From Gonapodya sp. JEL0774 (lineage: Eukaryota > Monoblepharomycota > Monoblepharidomycetes > Monoblepharidales > Gonapodyaceae): a stretch of 19,347 bases of DNA. Positions 10,558-19,036 of this stretch are shown piece after piece; the stretch's first letter is position 1, and each line of letters starts with the position of its first letter. Position numbers and translations under genes: made by a program. The stretch is from contig JADIIX010000254.1 in NCBI GenBank assembly GCA_027604505.1, forward strand, positions 1 through 19,347, in the 5' to 3' direction. A model generated the notes under the pieces. That model saw nothing but the letters and a program-made list of their open reading frames with translations. It did no database searches and had not been told where the DNA came from.

Positions 10558-11047
10558 TTGATGGATTAGGACATCGCAATTGGGGGGAGGAGTAGGGTCT
10601 CAGTCAACCTGTCAGCGACAACTATGCAGGACTCACTCAGTTCCCAACCATCTCCACAAGCCAACAACATCAAATCCTCAATCACTTGAACCGTACACAC
10701 ACTCAATCTAACCGATAATCATCTCTGAAAGAGACCTTGATCATATGAGACCTCTCCCTCTAACGCGAAGATGGCAAGCTCACTCAAGGCACTGAGATTC
10801 ACCTTCGCACCAGCCCTTCCCAGGGCTCAACTCGAAGATCCAGATATGAAGAAGACCTTGTGCCCCTTCGAATTCTTATTTTGCCCCGCGCTCGCGAGAA
10901 TTTGGGATTCTCGGGATTTTTGTGGCACAGCAGGTGACTGGTACCAGACGCTTCACGGAGCTGTGTGCCCGAGCCAGCTACTGTGGACGCGTCTGGCACA
11001 ACCCAGACTAGACAAAATCTGTGGTCGGGGTTTCGCGTGCCCAGACC
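10558..11047. other. Gene-poor stretch upstream of the DUF6589 locus
   Basis: It holds the putative promoter side of the DUF6589 gene. A 98-codon open frame (10771-11067, +) has no recognisable domain and is GC-rich compared with its surroundings, so I treat it as probable chance. No TATA box or RNA gene is clear. Confidence 0.3.
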
Positions 11048-11290
11048 AACACCCGAAGTGTTCCTAAGGGCAAATTGCAAATTGGCTCAAAATATAAATG
11101 GCATTACGTAACTTAGTCAAAAAAACATTTATTACTAACCTACGCACAAGTTCGCAAGTTTCGACCGCTGAGAAGTGCTGCACCATTGGTGAATCAATCA
11201 AAAAGCGGCAACCAGATCACAGATCACAAGAAGATCACGAAAAAGAATCTGGAAAGTATGTGAGATTTGCGTTTGCTCAACTTGGCTTTG
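11048..11290 (+). repeat. Dispersed repeat, copy 1
   Basis: It shares an ordered set of blocks with 12153-12520: ACACCCRAAGTG, GGCTCAAAA.ATAAA..GGCATTACGTWACTTAGTCAAAA (11084-11123), TTATTAC, GTGCTGCACCA and ATCACAGATCACARG (about 11214). Spacing between blocks differs through indels, so the two copies are old. No coding capacity is seen. It could be a solo LTR or a non-autonomous element. Confidence 0.65.
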
Positions 11291-11831
11291 GTTGTTAATG
11301 TCACATGACTTTCAGTATTGTCAGAATCAAACCTGTGATCCATACATATCACAATCAGAGAGTCAGAATTTTTGATGCAAAAGTGCAGGAATTTTACTCT
11401 TAGATCATTCTGTTTGATGAGGGTTGATTAGGTTTGCTTTGGTTCTGTTGGGAGCACTTGACTTCAATCTGATGTTGTGCAAGTATGAAGGATGAAGTAT
11501 GTCAGGAATACAAAATTTCAGATACTTTTGGAAAAGCACAGATGTGATCCGTGATCTGCAGTTTGGACAGCACGTGAGTTTTTGAGTTTGAATGGACACT
11601 TGAGAAGTGTAGCAAGTACCGCTTTAGTGTCTTGGCAAAGAATGCATTCAAAAGTAAATTGATGTTAATCTACCCGAAATTGCAGCAATCATGGGCTCTG
11701 CAAAAGTCTTGGCAGAGCTGCAAGTGGTATGGTTTGATCTTCTGGGATGTACCCAGGTTCACCTGACTCTGCCTCACACCTTGTTATAGACCCCATCGCA
11801 CATCTCTTCTCTCAACCACCTCAAGGACACA
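11291..11831. other. Gene-free stretch upstream of the small spliced gene
   Basis: AT-rich sequence with a short local duplication (GTCTTGGCARAG near 11629 and 11708). No coding frame stands out. It probably contains the promoter of the predicted gene at 11832. Confidence 0.35.
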
Positions 11832-12176
11832 ATGGCACAGGTAGGTGCTTGTTGTCTGTCCTGTGTTCTTTTTTAGGAATAATGTGGATTCCAGGTTCCA
11901 CCATCTCATCCATTCACACCAAAAAAGCCTTCACCTTTGAGTCAGTCCTCTTATGTACCTGATTTGAGTGACTTCGCTTCTGACAACTTCTCCAACACCA
12001 AACAAGCTCTTCTCTAACTGTGCTCAGATGAATATGAGGATGCAGATGACGAAAATATTTCTTCTTTGATGAACAAAGCGACTCCAAAGGGACCAATGGT
12101 CAACCAACCATCACGGGATTCTTCCCCTAACACGTGGACGTCAGAAAGACTCACACCCAAAGTGTGCCCTAGGTAA
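11832..12176 (+). CDS. Predicted small three-exon gene, 76 residues, unknown function
   Basis: Not recognised. Exons 11832-11840, 11895-11967 and 12028-12176 join in phase across introns of 54 bp (GTAGGT...TTCCAG) and 60 bp (GTGACT...CTAAC...CTCAG). The product starts MAQVPPSHPFTPKKP, has a Ser-rich part, then an acidic patch (NEYEDADDEN) and a Lys/Pro/Ser-rich tail. It has no predicted domain or membrane segment and is probably disordered. The 9-nt first exon and the 3' end inside the repeat block at 12153 are notable: the gene may be the truncated 5' part of a larger gene or of an element protein. The support is two well-formed introns whose removal opens a biased, acidic reading frame. Confidence 0.45.
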
Positions 12177-12520
12177 CTTGCAGAAACTCCTTCCCGATGG
12201 AAACACGTTTCCGTGGCTCAAAAAATAAACAGGCATTACGTTACTTAGTCAAAACAATGTATAATTTATTTATTACAACTTGATATGCTGTCCACACAGA
12301 CAAACCACTAAGTTTGCGTTTCAAAACTGCAGCCCCTGCTACGCTCAACTGTCTGGACCACGGAGTTGTGCTGCACCAGGATTGTGACTTCAGTTGATGC
12401 TGCAGAGATGGTAGATTGAAAAGGAAGAATGAATCAGGATGCAACAAATCAAATCACAGATCACAGGACAATCACAAGAGATGTCAAATTTGGGTCGGAA
12501 TCAAAACACGACGATCAATA
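12153..12520 (+). repeat. Dispersed repeat, copy 2
   Basis: Collinear with copy 1 at 11048-11290; the best block is at 12215-12254 and the ATCACAGATCACAGG block at about 12452. This copy is longer by internal insertions. It also carries GGAAAC-AC-GTTTCC, a short inverted repeat, at 12199-12212. It overlaps the last codons of the small spliced gene and ends about 35 bp before the TATA box of the RING gene. Confidence 0.65.
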
Positions 12521-12553
12521 CAAATCAAAATCACAAAGTTCCCAAACTTCAGA

Positions 12554-12560
12554 TATAAAA
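12554..12560 (+). promoter_or_regulatory. TATA box for the RING gene
   Basis: TATAAAA lies 34 bp before the ATG at 12594, so the mRNA would have a very short 5' leader. It is a clear match in otherwise unstructured sequence. Confidence 0.55.
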
Positions 12561-12593
12561 GGGACGATTTAAGAGTATCCCAAACTCAACCGA

Positions 12594-13433
12594 ATGGATG
12601 ATACGACGATTGAAGAGGAACCTGGCCTGGACAACTATCAAATAATTGACAGTTATGTCACGGATATGGAGAGAGAGAGTTCCTTGTAAATGGGTCTTTC
12701 TACATAAGACGAGGTGTGTGTCCAAGGCTGAAGATCGTGGGAACAGTGTGATGTTGAAGAAGCGTTACCCCATAACAATCCTTGCAATGACAATACACTC
12801 CCAAGGACATCCCTCTCGTGGCTATGTGTGAAAGACACTACGGGAATGCTCACCTGGGAAAGACTCCTCTGTCCACTTTGTCATGACTCCATCGTCGAGG
12901 TTTACACCTGCACCGAGAGCCACGCAGTATGCCAAAAATGCGCAAAAGACTAGAATTCATGTAATATTTCATGCTACCTTGGATGGAACCGATGCGAGGA
13001 CTTACTGTTGTCATCACCATTTTGGTGTCAAACAAGAACTGAACGGAACCTACCTAATAGTATCAAAGTGGAATGCAAACTGTGCTCTGACTGTTTTCCA
13101 CTTGAGCACGCAAAACCTCATCGAGTGAGCGAATGTCGCAAAATGCAATGCAATCTACCAGGATGTGATGTGGTGATTGACAAGGAGAAATTAAAGCATC
13201 ATCGATACTGTGAATGCAAGTCAAAAGAGATGGATAGAGCGTGTGAATACCGTTCTTTGATGATTGAATGCGGAGGGAAAGGAGAGCGCATCGCCATGTG
13301 TGAGATTGTTGGAACAAGCTCATATGAAGCCGGCGAACACGAAAAGACTTGCGCTTATGGAATTTCGGTTGATACTTTTAGATATATAGTGCGAAAAATT
13401 AATGATAGATTTGTAGCAAAAAGAAGACCATGA
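12594..13433 (+). CDS. SIAH-like RING plus TRAF-type zinc-finger protein, RING interrupted by TAG
   Basis: Probably an E3 ubiquitin-ligase-like protein. The ATG at 12594 opens an acidic N-terminus (MDDTTIEEEPGLDNY) that reaches a donor-like GTAAAT at 12686; the intron end is unclear (12802 is one in-phase choice). From 12864 the frame reads CPLCHDSI...CTESHAVCQKC then C...C, the cysteine/histidine spacing of a SIAH-type RING. TAG at 12951-12953 falls between the second and third metal pairs. After it the same frame runs to TGA 13431-13433 with a TRAF-type finger (CNLPGCDVVIDKEKLKHHRYC) and more Cys/His pairs. Either the TAG is a nonsense mutation, or 12900-12953 (54 nt, GT...TAG, phase 0) is an intron whose removal deletes half the RING. 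The family call is good; the exact gene model is uncertain. Confidence 0.6.
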
Positions 13434-13765
13434 GGTGTATTAAAGAATAGGCACAGTAAATAAAACGTTATCTCAAGGGAAAAAGTCCCCTATCCAGAAG
13501 TTGCGTTCGGAACATGAATTGCGACACAATTTAGGGGTAAATTTTGGACTTGCGTTGACCAAAATTGACCAATTGGATTCAAAGTTTACTGCTTCTTCAT
13601 GCAATCAATAGTCAGTTTGTCGCTATATTTACACGTGACACAATTCGTGTACTTGTCGGTGTAAGTCCGAAATTTCTCCCAAAGCGCAATTCAATTCATG
13701 TTTTGAGCTGCATCTTCAGAGTTTTGGCACTTTCTATGGAGGTGCGTAAAGTTTGAACAACAACT
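13434..13765. other. Convergent 3' intergenic region
   Basis: It holds the 3' end of the RING gene (AATAAA-like TAAATAAAACG near 13456) and the end of the helical gene on the other strand. An open frame on + (13565-13756) has no coding character. Confidence 0.45.
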
Positions 13766-14567
13766 TCAAGGTGCGCAAAATCCCTTTGTTGGTTCATACA
13801 ATAGGCTACCATCTCTTCCAGTCATTTGTGCTTCCAGAATAACATGATCGTGTTTCAAATCTTCAACATCAACGTTGAGTAAGGCATTTTCATGATGTGC
13901 ATCATCAAGATTGTTCGAAAATCTTTTAACAATTGGAATCGCTTTGTTGAGAAGTTTCAAAGTCTCCTGCATTTGATGAATTGCATTGTCTCGGTTTTGC
14001 GATGTTTCATTGCATCCTTTAACACGTCTGCCCAGTTCTTGACAAAAGGCTGTGTTTACCCATCAAATCTTTGTAATTTCTTCCCACAGTCTTTTTGCTT
14101 TGCGCTCCCACTTCATACCTTCTGCTGTGGCAGGGATAACGCTTCCTTCCTCGCTTGAGACATCTTCTCTACTGTGACAGTTGTCTTCTGGGGTTGCGGG
14201 AATAAAGAACAATTCTGGGCCTGCTTTTTTTGCGTGAGTGGTATCTCCAGTCACATCCTTTGTAGGTGGTTGGGTGTCAGTGCACATCAAAGCAGAGCAC
14301 ACAATGTATGTAGTTACCGCTTGCCGCTCAATATCGCATATGAGGTCAAGGAATAATTGTCTTTGTTCTGCATCTTCAGTGGCGCCCTTCTTAGCCCAAT
14401 TGTCGTAATCTTCAAATTTCATGCAGTCTGATGCAATGACACTTCCACATCAACAATGCACAATGTACGCCACAATTCCTGAACATCAATGTGTATCACT
14501 GCATGCACCGAGGATTTTCTGATAGGTCACCTGTCCACCAACTTCTTCATAGGGTACTGAATCAGCA
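13766..14567 (-). pseudogene. Alpha-helical protein gene of unknown function with several single-base frame breaks
   Basis: Not recognised. An exon at 14567-14531 (SADSVPYEEVGGQ) splices in phase over a 52-bp intron (14479-14530, GTGACC...TTCAG) to ELWRTLCIVDVEVSLHQTA. That frame then stops, and the adjacent frame continues MKFEDYDNWAKKG...LFLDLICDIERQAV and, after a Thr/Glu/Ser-rich linker, KWERKAKRLWEEITK. Further slips at 14070-14072, 14048-14049 and 13972-13974 are each repaired by one extra base in a short A or C run, giving KNWADVLKDAMKHRK and then MQETLKLLNKAIPIVKRF to the stop at 13766. The charged, heptad-like composition suggests coiled coils. The true 5' end is not found; exons further up to about 14920 may belong to it. 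The breaks mean pseudogene or base-calling errors. Confidence 0.45.
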
Positions 14568-15193
14568 CTTGAACAAAAAAAATGAAACAAAGGGTGAGAG
14601 GAATGCTTTCCGAAGAGCTTTGAGCAGCAATCCAACCCAAGCATGAACACTTGAAGCAACCAGCATGAGACAGAGCCGGCCTTGCTGAGTCAGTCAACCC
14701 CAAAGGCATCTGGATGTGAGACTGCTCGTGGACCCCCCTTTCTATCGTGACCAATAAAGGTCCATGCACAACCCTGCGAGCCCATTGGCGTGGTACATTG
14801 GGCCAAAAATTGGATGAGAAAGAAAGCATCCCTTCTGGAAGATGCTGTCTGATTTCTGATTTCCATACAGGTGGACTCGCAAATCGAAGAACGTAAATAG
14901 CGATATCAAAAGTAGGCAACTGGCCGTTTGTGCATTCCTCCGTGAAGTTCGTATCTCCTTCAAGTTTGTCGAGAAGTCAATGTATACCAACATTGTTGCC
15001 AGCAGGTGTACTTGCCATTATCTACCTATCTCTAAGAAAGTCAAACAAAAAAAATGTGGTGATAATCCTGTATCTGAAGCACAGGTCACTCCCTCGCAAG
15101 ATGTTTCAATGAGCCCTGTTAATGTGTAGACAACGGGTGAGGACGAGGAGATACAGAGTGTATGCTGATTTCTGTGTGGTGTTCTCTAAATCT
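14568..15193. other. Unassigned stretch with exon-like frames on the minus strand
   Basis: The acceptor TTTTTTTTGTTCAAG at 14568-14582 on the minus strand implies an intron and an upstream exon of the helical gene. A 130-codon minus frame (14527-14919, with VWKSEIRQHLPEGMLSF and NFWPNVPRQWARRVVHG) has coding-like composition but no family I know. I could not find a donor that joins it with certainty. Confidence 0.3.
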
Positions 15194-15315
15194 GGTGGTA
15201 AAGTTCTATTGGAGTGTGTCAGAGGGAAACCAATTTCTGTTTCCAGTGCGCCGGCGGAAACAAATTTCTTTTTCCAATGTGCCAGCGGGAAAAATTCTGT
15301 TTCCAGGTGGTCAGT
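15194..15315 (+). repeat. Degenerate 31-bp tandem repeat, about four units
   Basis: Units begin near 15194, 15224, 15256 and 15287 (GGGAAACCAATTTCTGTTTCCAG and relatives), 29-32 bp each. Each of the last three contains a GGAAA...TTTCC inverted pair, so single units can fold back. The first unit is the most diverged. Confidence 0.65.
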
Positions 15316-15606
15316 CCCGTCTTCACTTCCTCTTCAAAACAACCTTAATCTACGATATTGAACTCACACCGGAGAGAACCAACCGGACAAACTACTCTCT
15401 CACTCTGGCTCTTTGTGGATGTAGAATTGAGACTGTTCCTTCTGGTTCTAGCACTCTCTGTCCATGGTATTGGGACATGTAATTTGAAGGCACAATGACA
15501 AAGACGTTAAACCAGTCATTCTCTCAGTGGAATCCGAAGCATCCTTGATCGAAGAGTTGTTCAGTGTCTTGCGCATGAGAACACCATTCTGTGTGCTGTA
15601 TGAACA

Positions 15607-15897
15607 TCATGAAATTTGATAGCTGTGATCCCTCCGAAACAAGTCCAGTAACTCGGAAAGGAGCTTGTACATCCCCACAACTATATCCCCAAAAACCATA
15701 TTTTCATCATTCGCAATGTCCCAACAGTACATCATCTCTGAAAATGATACAAGACCAACCCATGGAAGGTTGCGCTTCAACCCATTTGCAAACTGGTTAA
15801 ACGTTTGACCACAAAAGGTGACAGCCTCTGCTCTAGTTTGGAAGCTGGCATACTTGCGTGTGTTGTGGAGTGTAAATGGATAACTGGAAAAGTACAT
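15607..15897 (-). CDS. Exon-like fragment, unknown protein
   Basis: The minus-strand frame reads RKYASFQTRAEAVTFCGQTF then NLPWVGLVSFSEMMYCWD and a helical end LLSELLDLFRRDHSYQ, 96 codons with good coding texture. It matches no family I recognise. It could be the ATG-initiated exon of a gene or the downstream exon of the coiled-coil piece at 16065-16355: CG at the end of MGHDI-R and the acceptor CTTTTCCAG join in phase, but the implied intron of almost 200 bp is long for this window. Confidence 0.35.
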   Translation of the reverse strand: MYFSSYPFTLHNTRKYASFQTRAEAVTFCGQTFNQFANGLKRNLPWVGLVSFSEMMYCWDIANDENMVFGDIVVGMYKLLSELLDLFRRDHSYQIS

Positions 15898-16064
15898 TCT
15901 CTACAAGTTTGTCCTTTACAGTTTTGTTCTAGCGTTATTGGTTAGTGAGCTACACTAGGGAACGTGGGTAACTTAGTGCACACACTTGGGACAGTGCTGT
16001 GGCCACAGATGTAGTAGATACGACTTTTTGGGAAAAACGTGTTCGAATAAGTAAATCATACCAC

Positions 16065-16355
16065 TCAACACCGAATGTCATGCCCCATCAGCGATGCAGT
16101 GTTCCATAAGATGAAGAAGTGCCATTCTGGAGTGAAGTCTCTCTGAAAGTCCTTTGTCGTGCTGAGTTTCTGCCCAATCAGAGTGCGCCTTGAAGTGAAA
16201 TCCAGTATCTTCGGCGAACAATCATTGTGTACCTCCTTCTGCGCCTCCAAAGCTCTCATTCTGGTTTCAAGAGCATCAACCCTCTTATCCACAGTTGACA
16301 GTGATGCATGAAGGAAAAGAGTGACACTTACTACAAATGGGAGAGGTACATACAC
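16065..16355 (-). CDS. Coiled-coil exon fragment
   Basis: The minus-strand frame contains a heptad-like segment (STVDKRVDALETRMRALEAQ) followed by SPKILDFTSRRTLIG and FTPEWHFFILWNTASLMGH. There is no ATG at its upstream edge, so it is likely an internal or terminal exon. Function is unknown. Its 5' side abuts the promoter of the peptidase on the + strand. Confidence 0.35.
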   Translation of the reverse strand: MYVPLPFVVSVTLFLHASLSTVDKRVDALETRMRALEAQKEVHNDCSPKILDFTSRRTLIGQKLSTTKDFQRDFTPEWHFFILWNTASLMGHDIRC

Positions 16356-16391
16356 TTATCTCTTCCTGCAGGCTTCATCCACACATGAAAA

Positions 16392-16399
16392 TATAAATA
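16392..16399 (+). promoter_or_regulatory. TATA-like box for the peptidase gene
   Basis: TATAAATA ends 23 bp before the ATG at 16423. The spacing is short, so transcription may start close to the ATG, or the first ATG used may be different. Confidence 0.4.
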
Positions 16400-16422
16400 T
16401 TGTAACAACAACCCTTTCAAAA

Positions 16423-17374
16423 ATGGTTTCAACAGTTTTATTACCCTTAGTTTCTCGTTCTATATCTGTTCTAATTGTACTTGTAGTAACCATCTTGGTG
16501 GGACTTTACCTCTTAAAACAATCACAATCGACTAAGAGTTCTTCATCTCCATCACCTTATCAATCACTTTGTAAAGGTTACACTACTGCAACAAATTCTT
16601 CTGGTTGTGAAACTGGCTATGAGATGTATGGGTTAACTACTTTATGTGAATGCATTTTTATTTTGAATGTTGCATGGGATTCATCAACTCAATGGTTAGA
16701 CACCTTCCTTTGTTCAGCACCAGGTGGTCCTGGAAAAGGGTTGATCGATTGGTCAACCGATGTTTCAAACGAAGTGAAAAAAACGACCATCCATCATTCG
16801 CTTCTTACATGCATAAAATTCAGCGTTTTAACATCTCTTACAGTACAACTGGTGTAGACGGAACTTGCTCAGGTGGTGGTGCAACCACCATGGATGTGAT
16901 CTGTGGCTTGGGCACAGGTACAAAAACAAAATCATGATCATCTCTTACTTCTGCAGATATGGTTGATAGAGTTTGTTGGTGCAAGCTGAAGTTGGTCATG
17001 AACTGGGTCATGCGTGGGGAGCTTGGGATTGGGATGGTTGGATCGCTGAAGGGTTTGCTGTTTGGGTTACTTTGAAAATGGGTCTCTGTGCAAACTGGTC
17101 GATTCCTAATCCAAGTCACAATGGTTGTACAAATTACACATGGGGTTACAATGTGGCTGCCTTCTATTTTAGGTGGATTGAACTGACAATGGTTGATGAC
17201 TTTGTCTTTCAATTGAACAAACTCTCAATTTCTCAAGGTTGTAATGCCAATCATTTCGTCACTATCACTGGCTTTACAAATGATGCACTATGGAACAAAT
17301 ATGTCGATGCTCAAGGTTGGCTCTATGTCGCAACAATTCATCCTGGAAATTTCAATGCTAATGACTTTGACTAG
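16423..17374 (+). CDS. Membrane-anchored BSP-type zinc metallopeptidase
   Basis: Basic secretory proteins (Pfam PF04450) are predicted zinc peptidases. The ATG at 16423 is followed by a hydrophobic segment (about residues 7-31, SVLIVLVVTILVGLYLL), a signal anchor or uncleaved signal, then a Ser-rich linker and a Cys-containing region. HELGH (HExxH, 16997-17011) is followed by AEGFAVWV, whose Glu (17048-17050) is the likely third ligand, then WGYNVAAFYFRWIE and FVFQLNK...DALWNKYV, the usual BSP order. The stop is TAG 17372-17374. Two breaks separate start from active site: a slip at the A7 run 16777-16783, mended by one A, and an intron near 16918 that ends at 16985 (68 bp, in phase) or at the better CTGCAG 16956 (39 bp, then needing one more T near 16966). 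T-ending codons are frequent, unlike the helicase. The gene is possibly functional if the A-run is a base-calling error. Confidence 0.7.
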
Positions 17375-18363
17375 ACTGACCTCTGTCTCAAGTTCAGACA
17401 TTTGTTGTGGACCAGTGGAAGACCCGTGAAGAATTCAGACCCCACGAAAGACCTTCGTAATAATTACAGCATAAGTCATAATTCAATTAATAATATTAGA
17501 ACCGGACTCAATCTTGAGGTTGAAAAGACAAGCCCCTTACGCAACAGACAAAGGTTTTTGCACTGCAACATGCCAAGTGGCCATGACTTGTGAGTCAACA
17601 GAACATGCAAGATCAAAATTTGGAGAGATTTGAAAAGATATGGATCATGATGATCGTGTGATTTGATCGAGAGGGATCGATTTTTGAATTTTTCAAGAAA
17701 TGGGAGTGCAATGATACAGCTCAATGAAAAACTTCAAACCTCACTTCATTGTTTGATTGATGGAGTACAAAAAGGATCTTCTGCACACTGAAACTACTCT
17801 AGTTGAAGTAAGATCTCTAAGATTTCCAACGAGCTAAAGTTTCACAAAATCCAAGAGAAGTGGAATGTGGCTATGGGGAGATCCAGACTGAAACTTTGGA
17901 GTTGAATTTCTCAACCAAATCCCAACCAATTTGGATGAAACTTGTATCGATGGAAAGCTCTTTTTATGAATAATGCGTCGCTGTAACGATCGTTTGCGAC
18001 AACGCCACGATTTGCAATCGATTTTCGTCCAACGTCAAAAATCTTTGAATGGCAATATCTCCACGAAAAATCGTCCGTTTTAGATGAATCAAGATTCGGA
18101 AGAAAGCTCTCGTAATGGAGAATCCGAAAATGTAATTGATGGAAGGAATCGAGTTCGGGTTCTGCTCCCGATCGTCGTCGAAATTGTTCGAAAAGTCCAG
18201 AATCACACAAGAATGGCTGAAAATAAGCTTTCTGATGACAGAAATCAAATCAGAAACACTGAAAATGTATGGAGAGATGAAACTGAAGCCAACCCGGGCT
18301 CATAACCTGTTGAGATGGATGTTGGGTTGCTTATCTATATTTTCTCTCTGCACACAACTGAGT
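17375..18363. other. About 1 kb without a convincing gene
   Basis: It holds the 3' region of the peptidase and the far end of the helicase relic. Open frames on both strands (for example 17911-18210 - and 18084-18305 +) lie over a degenerate repeat and overlap each other, so I do not call them genes. Confidence 0.4.
17934..18245. repeat. Degenerate repeat with the motif GATGAA...GAAAGCTCT...ATG
   Basis: Two related blocks of about 55 bp, at about 17934-17985 and 18083-18135 (149 bp apart), share TTT.GATGAA, GAAAGCTCT, ATG and GTAA at matching spacings. A weaker third block (AAGCTTTCTGATGACAGAAATC) follows near 18223. The copies are too diverged to give a clean unit length. Confidence 0.45.
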
Positions 18364-19036
18364 TTACAAATTATGCCCTTCACCACACCCAGATTGACAT
18401 ACAAGCCTTTTCCCACACTCTTTACATTCCTGAGAACAACCAAACTTGACATGTACCCCTACACGTGGACATGGTAAACTCTCAAGTTCCGTACCACTTC
18501 CATTCCATGCGAGTTTTTGCTTGCTGCCTCCAGTTCTCGCTTTACTGTCATTAACTCAAGCAAAGCCGAGATGTCGGAATGAGTAGCAATCATCACGCAT
18601 TCACCTCTCACTCCTGGTCTCCGAGCGGCAGGCCTGCTCTGCTGGACAACAGCAGCCAACGACAAGAGGTTGGACGAGGAACACGAAGGATACCCCAGGT
18701 GTGTCAATACCCATTCCAAGCGCCTCCTTTGCTATCATAATTCCATTGACGCTGCCTTGCCACCTAGACAGAATACGTTCTCTCTCCTTCTTGTCATGAA
18801 TCTCCCTGGTAATGACAAAACAAGTCTTTGGAATAAGAGACATTGTGCTCACTGAGAAGGATGTAAGTGTTGTGAACGGTTTCCTTTCCAAAAGCGTAGA
18901 ATATCCCTTTTCCCTTCCACCAGTTCTGCCCCTCGCAAACCTGAACGTGTTTGTTCTCGTTGTTTGTCTCTGGATCTGGCTCTGCCTCGAACTTCTTCTG
19001 TTTTCCCGACAGTGGTCGTGTCATCCCCAAGAGCAC
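18364..19036 (-). pseudogene. RecQ-like helicase relic (C-terminal helicase domain)
   Basis: Read on the minus strand, pieces in different frames follow helicase order: a motif IV region (KGKGIFYAFGKETVHNTYILL...FCHYQGD), then after a frame slip near 18789 HDKKERERILSRWQG and a clear motif V (ALGMGIDTPGVSFVFLV). After another slip near 18660 comes a motif VI remnant (VVQQSRPAARRPGVRGECVMI, where QxSGRAGR is expected). After a third slip near 18480 comes a Cys-rich end (CSQECKECGKRLVCQSGCGEGH), ending at TAA 18364-18366. The Gly and Arg pattern of motif VI is damaged. No Walker A half is seen upstream in the window; the remainder may lie beyond 19347 or be lost. Its motif V is closer to textbook RecQ than that of the intact copy, so it is not a recent duplicate of it. 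Confidence 0.8.

Noticed and set aside
10771-11067. 98-codon frame on + as a gene
   Set aside because: No domain, no intron logic, and its end runs into a dispersed repeat.
13525-13540. TTAGGG-like word as a telomeric repeat
   Set aside because: Only a single copy is present (in ATTTAGGGGTAA); telomeric arrays need many tandem units.
13565-13756. 63-codon frame on +
   Set aside because: No coding texture; it lies between two convergent 3' ends.
18084-18305. 73-codon charged frame on +
   Set aside because: It covers a degenerate repeat block and overlaps open frames on the other strand, so openness is likely a by-product of repeat composition.
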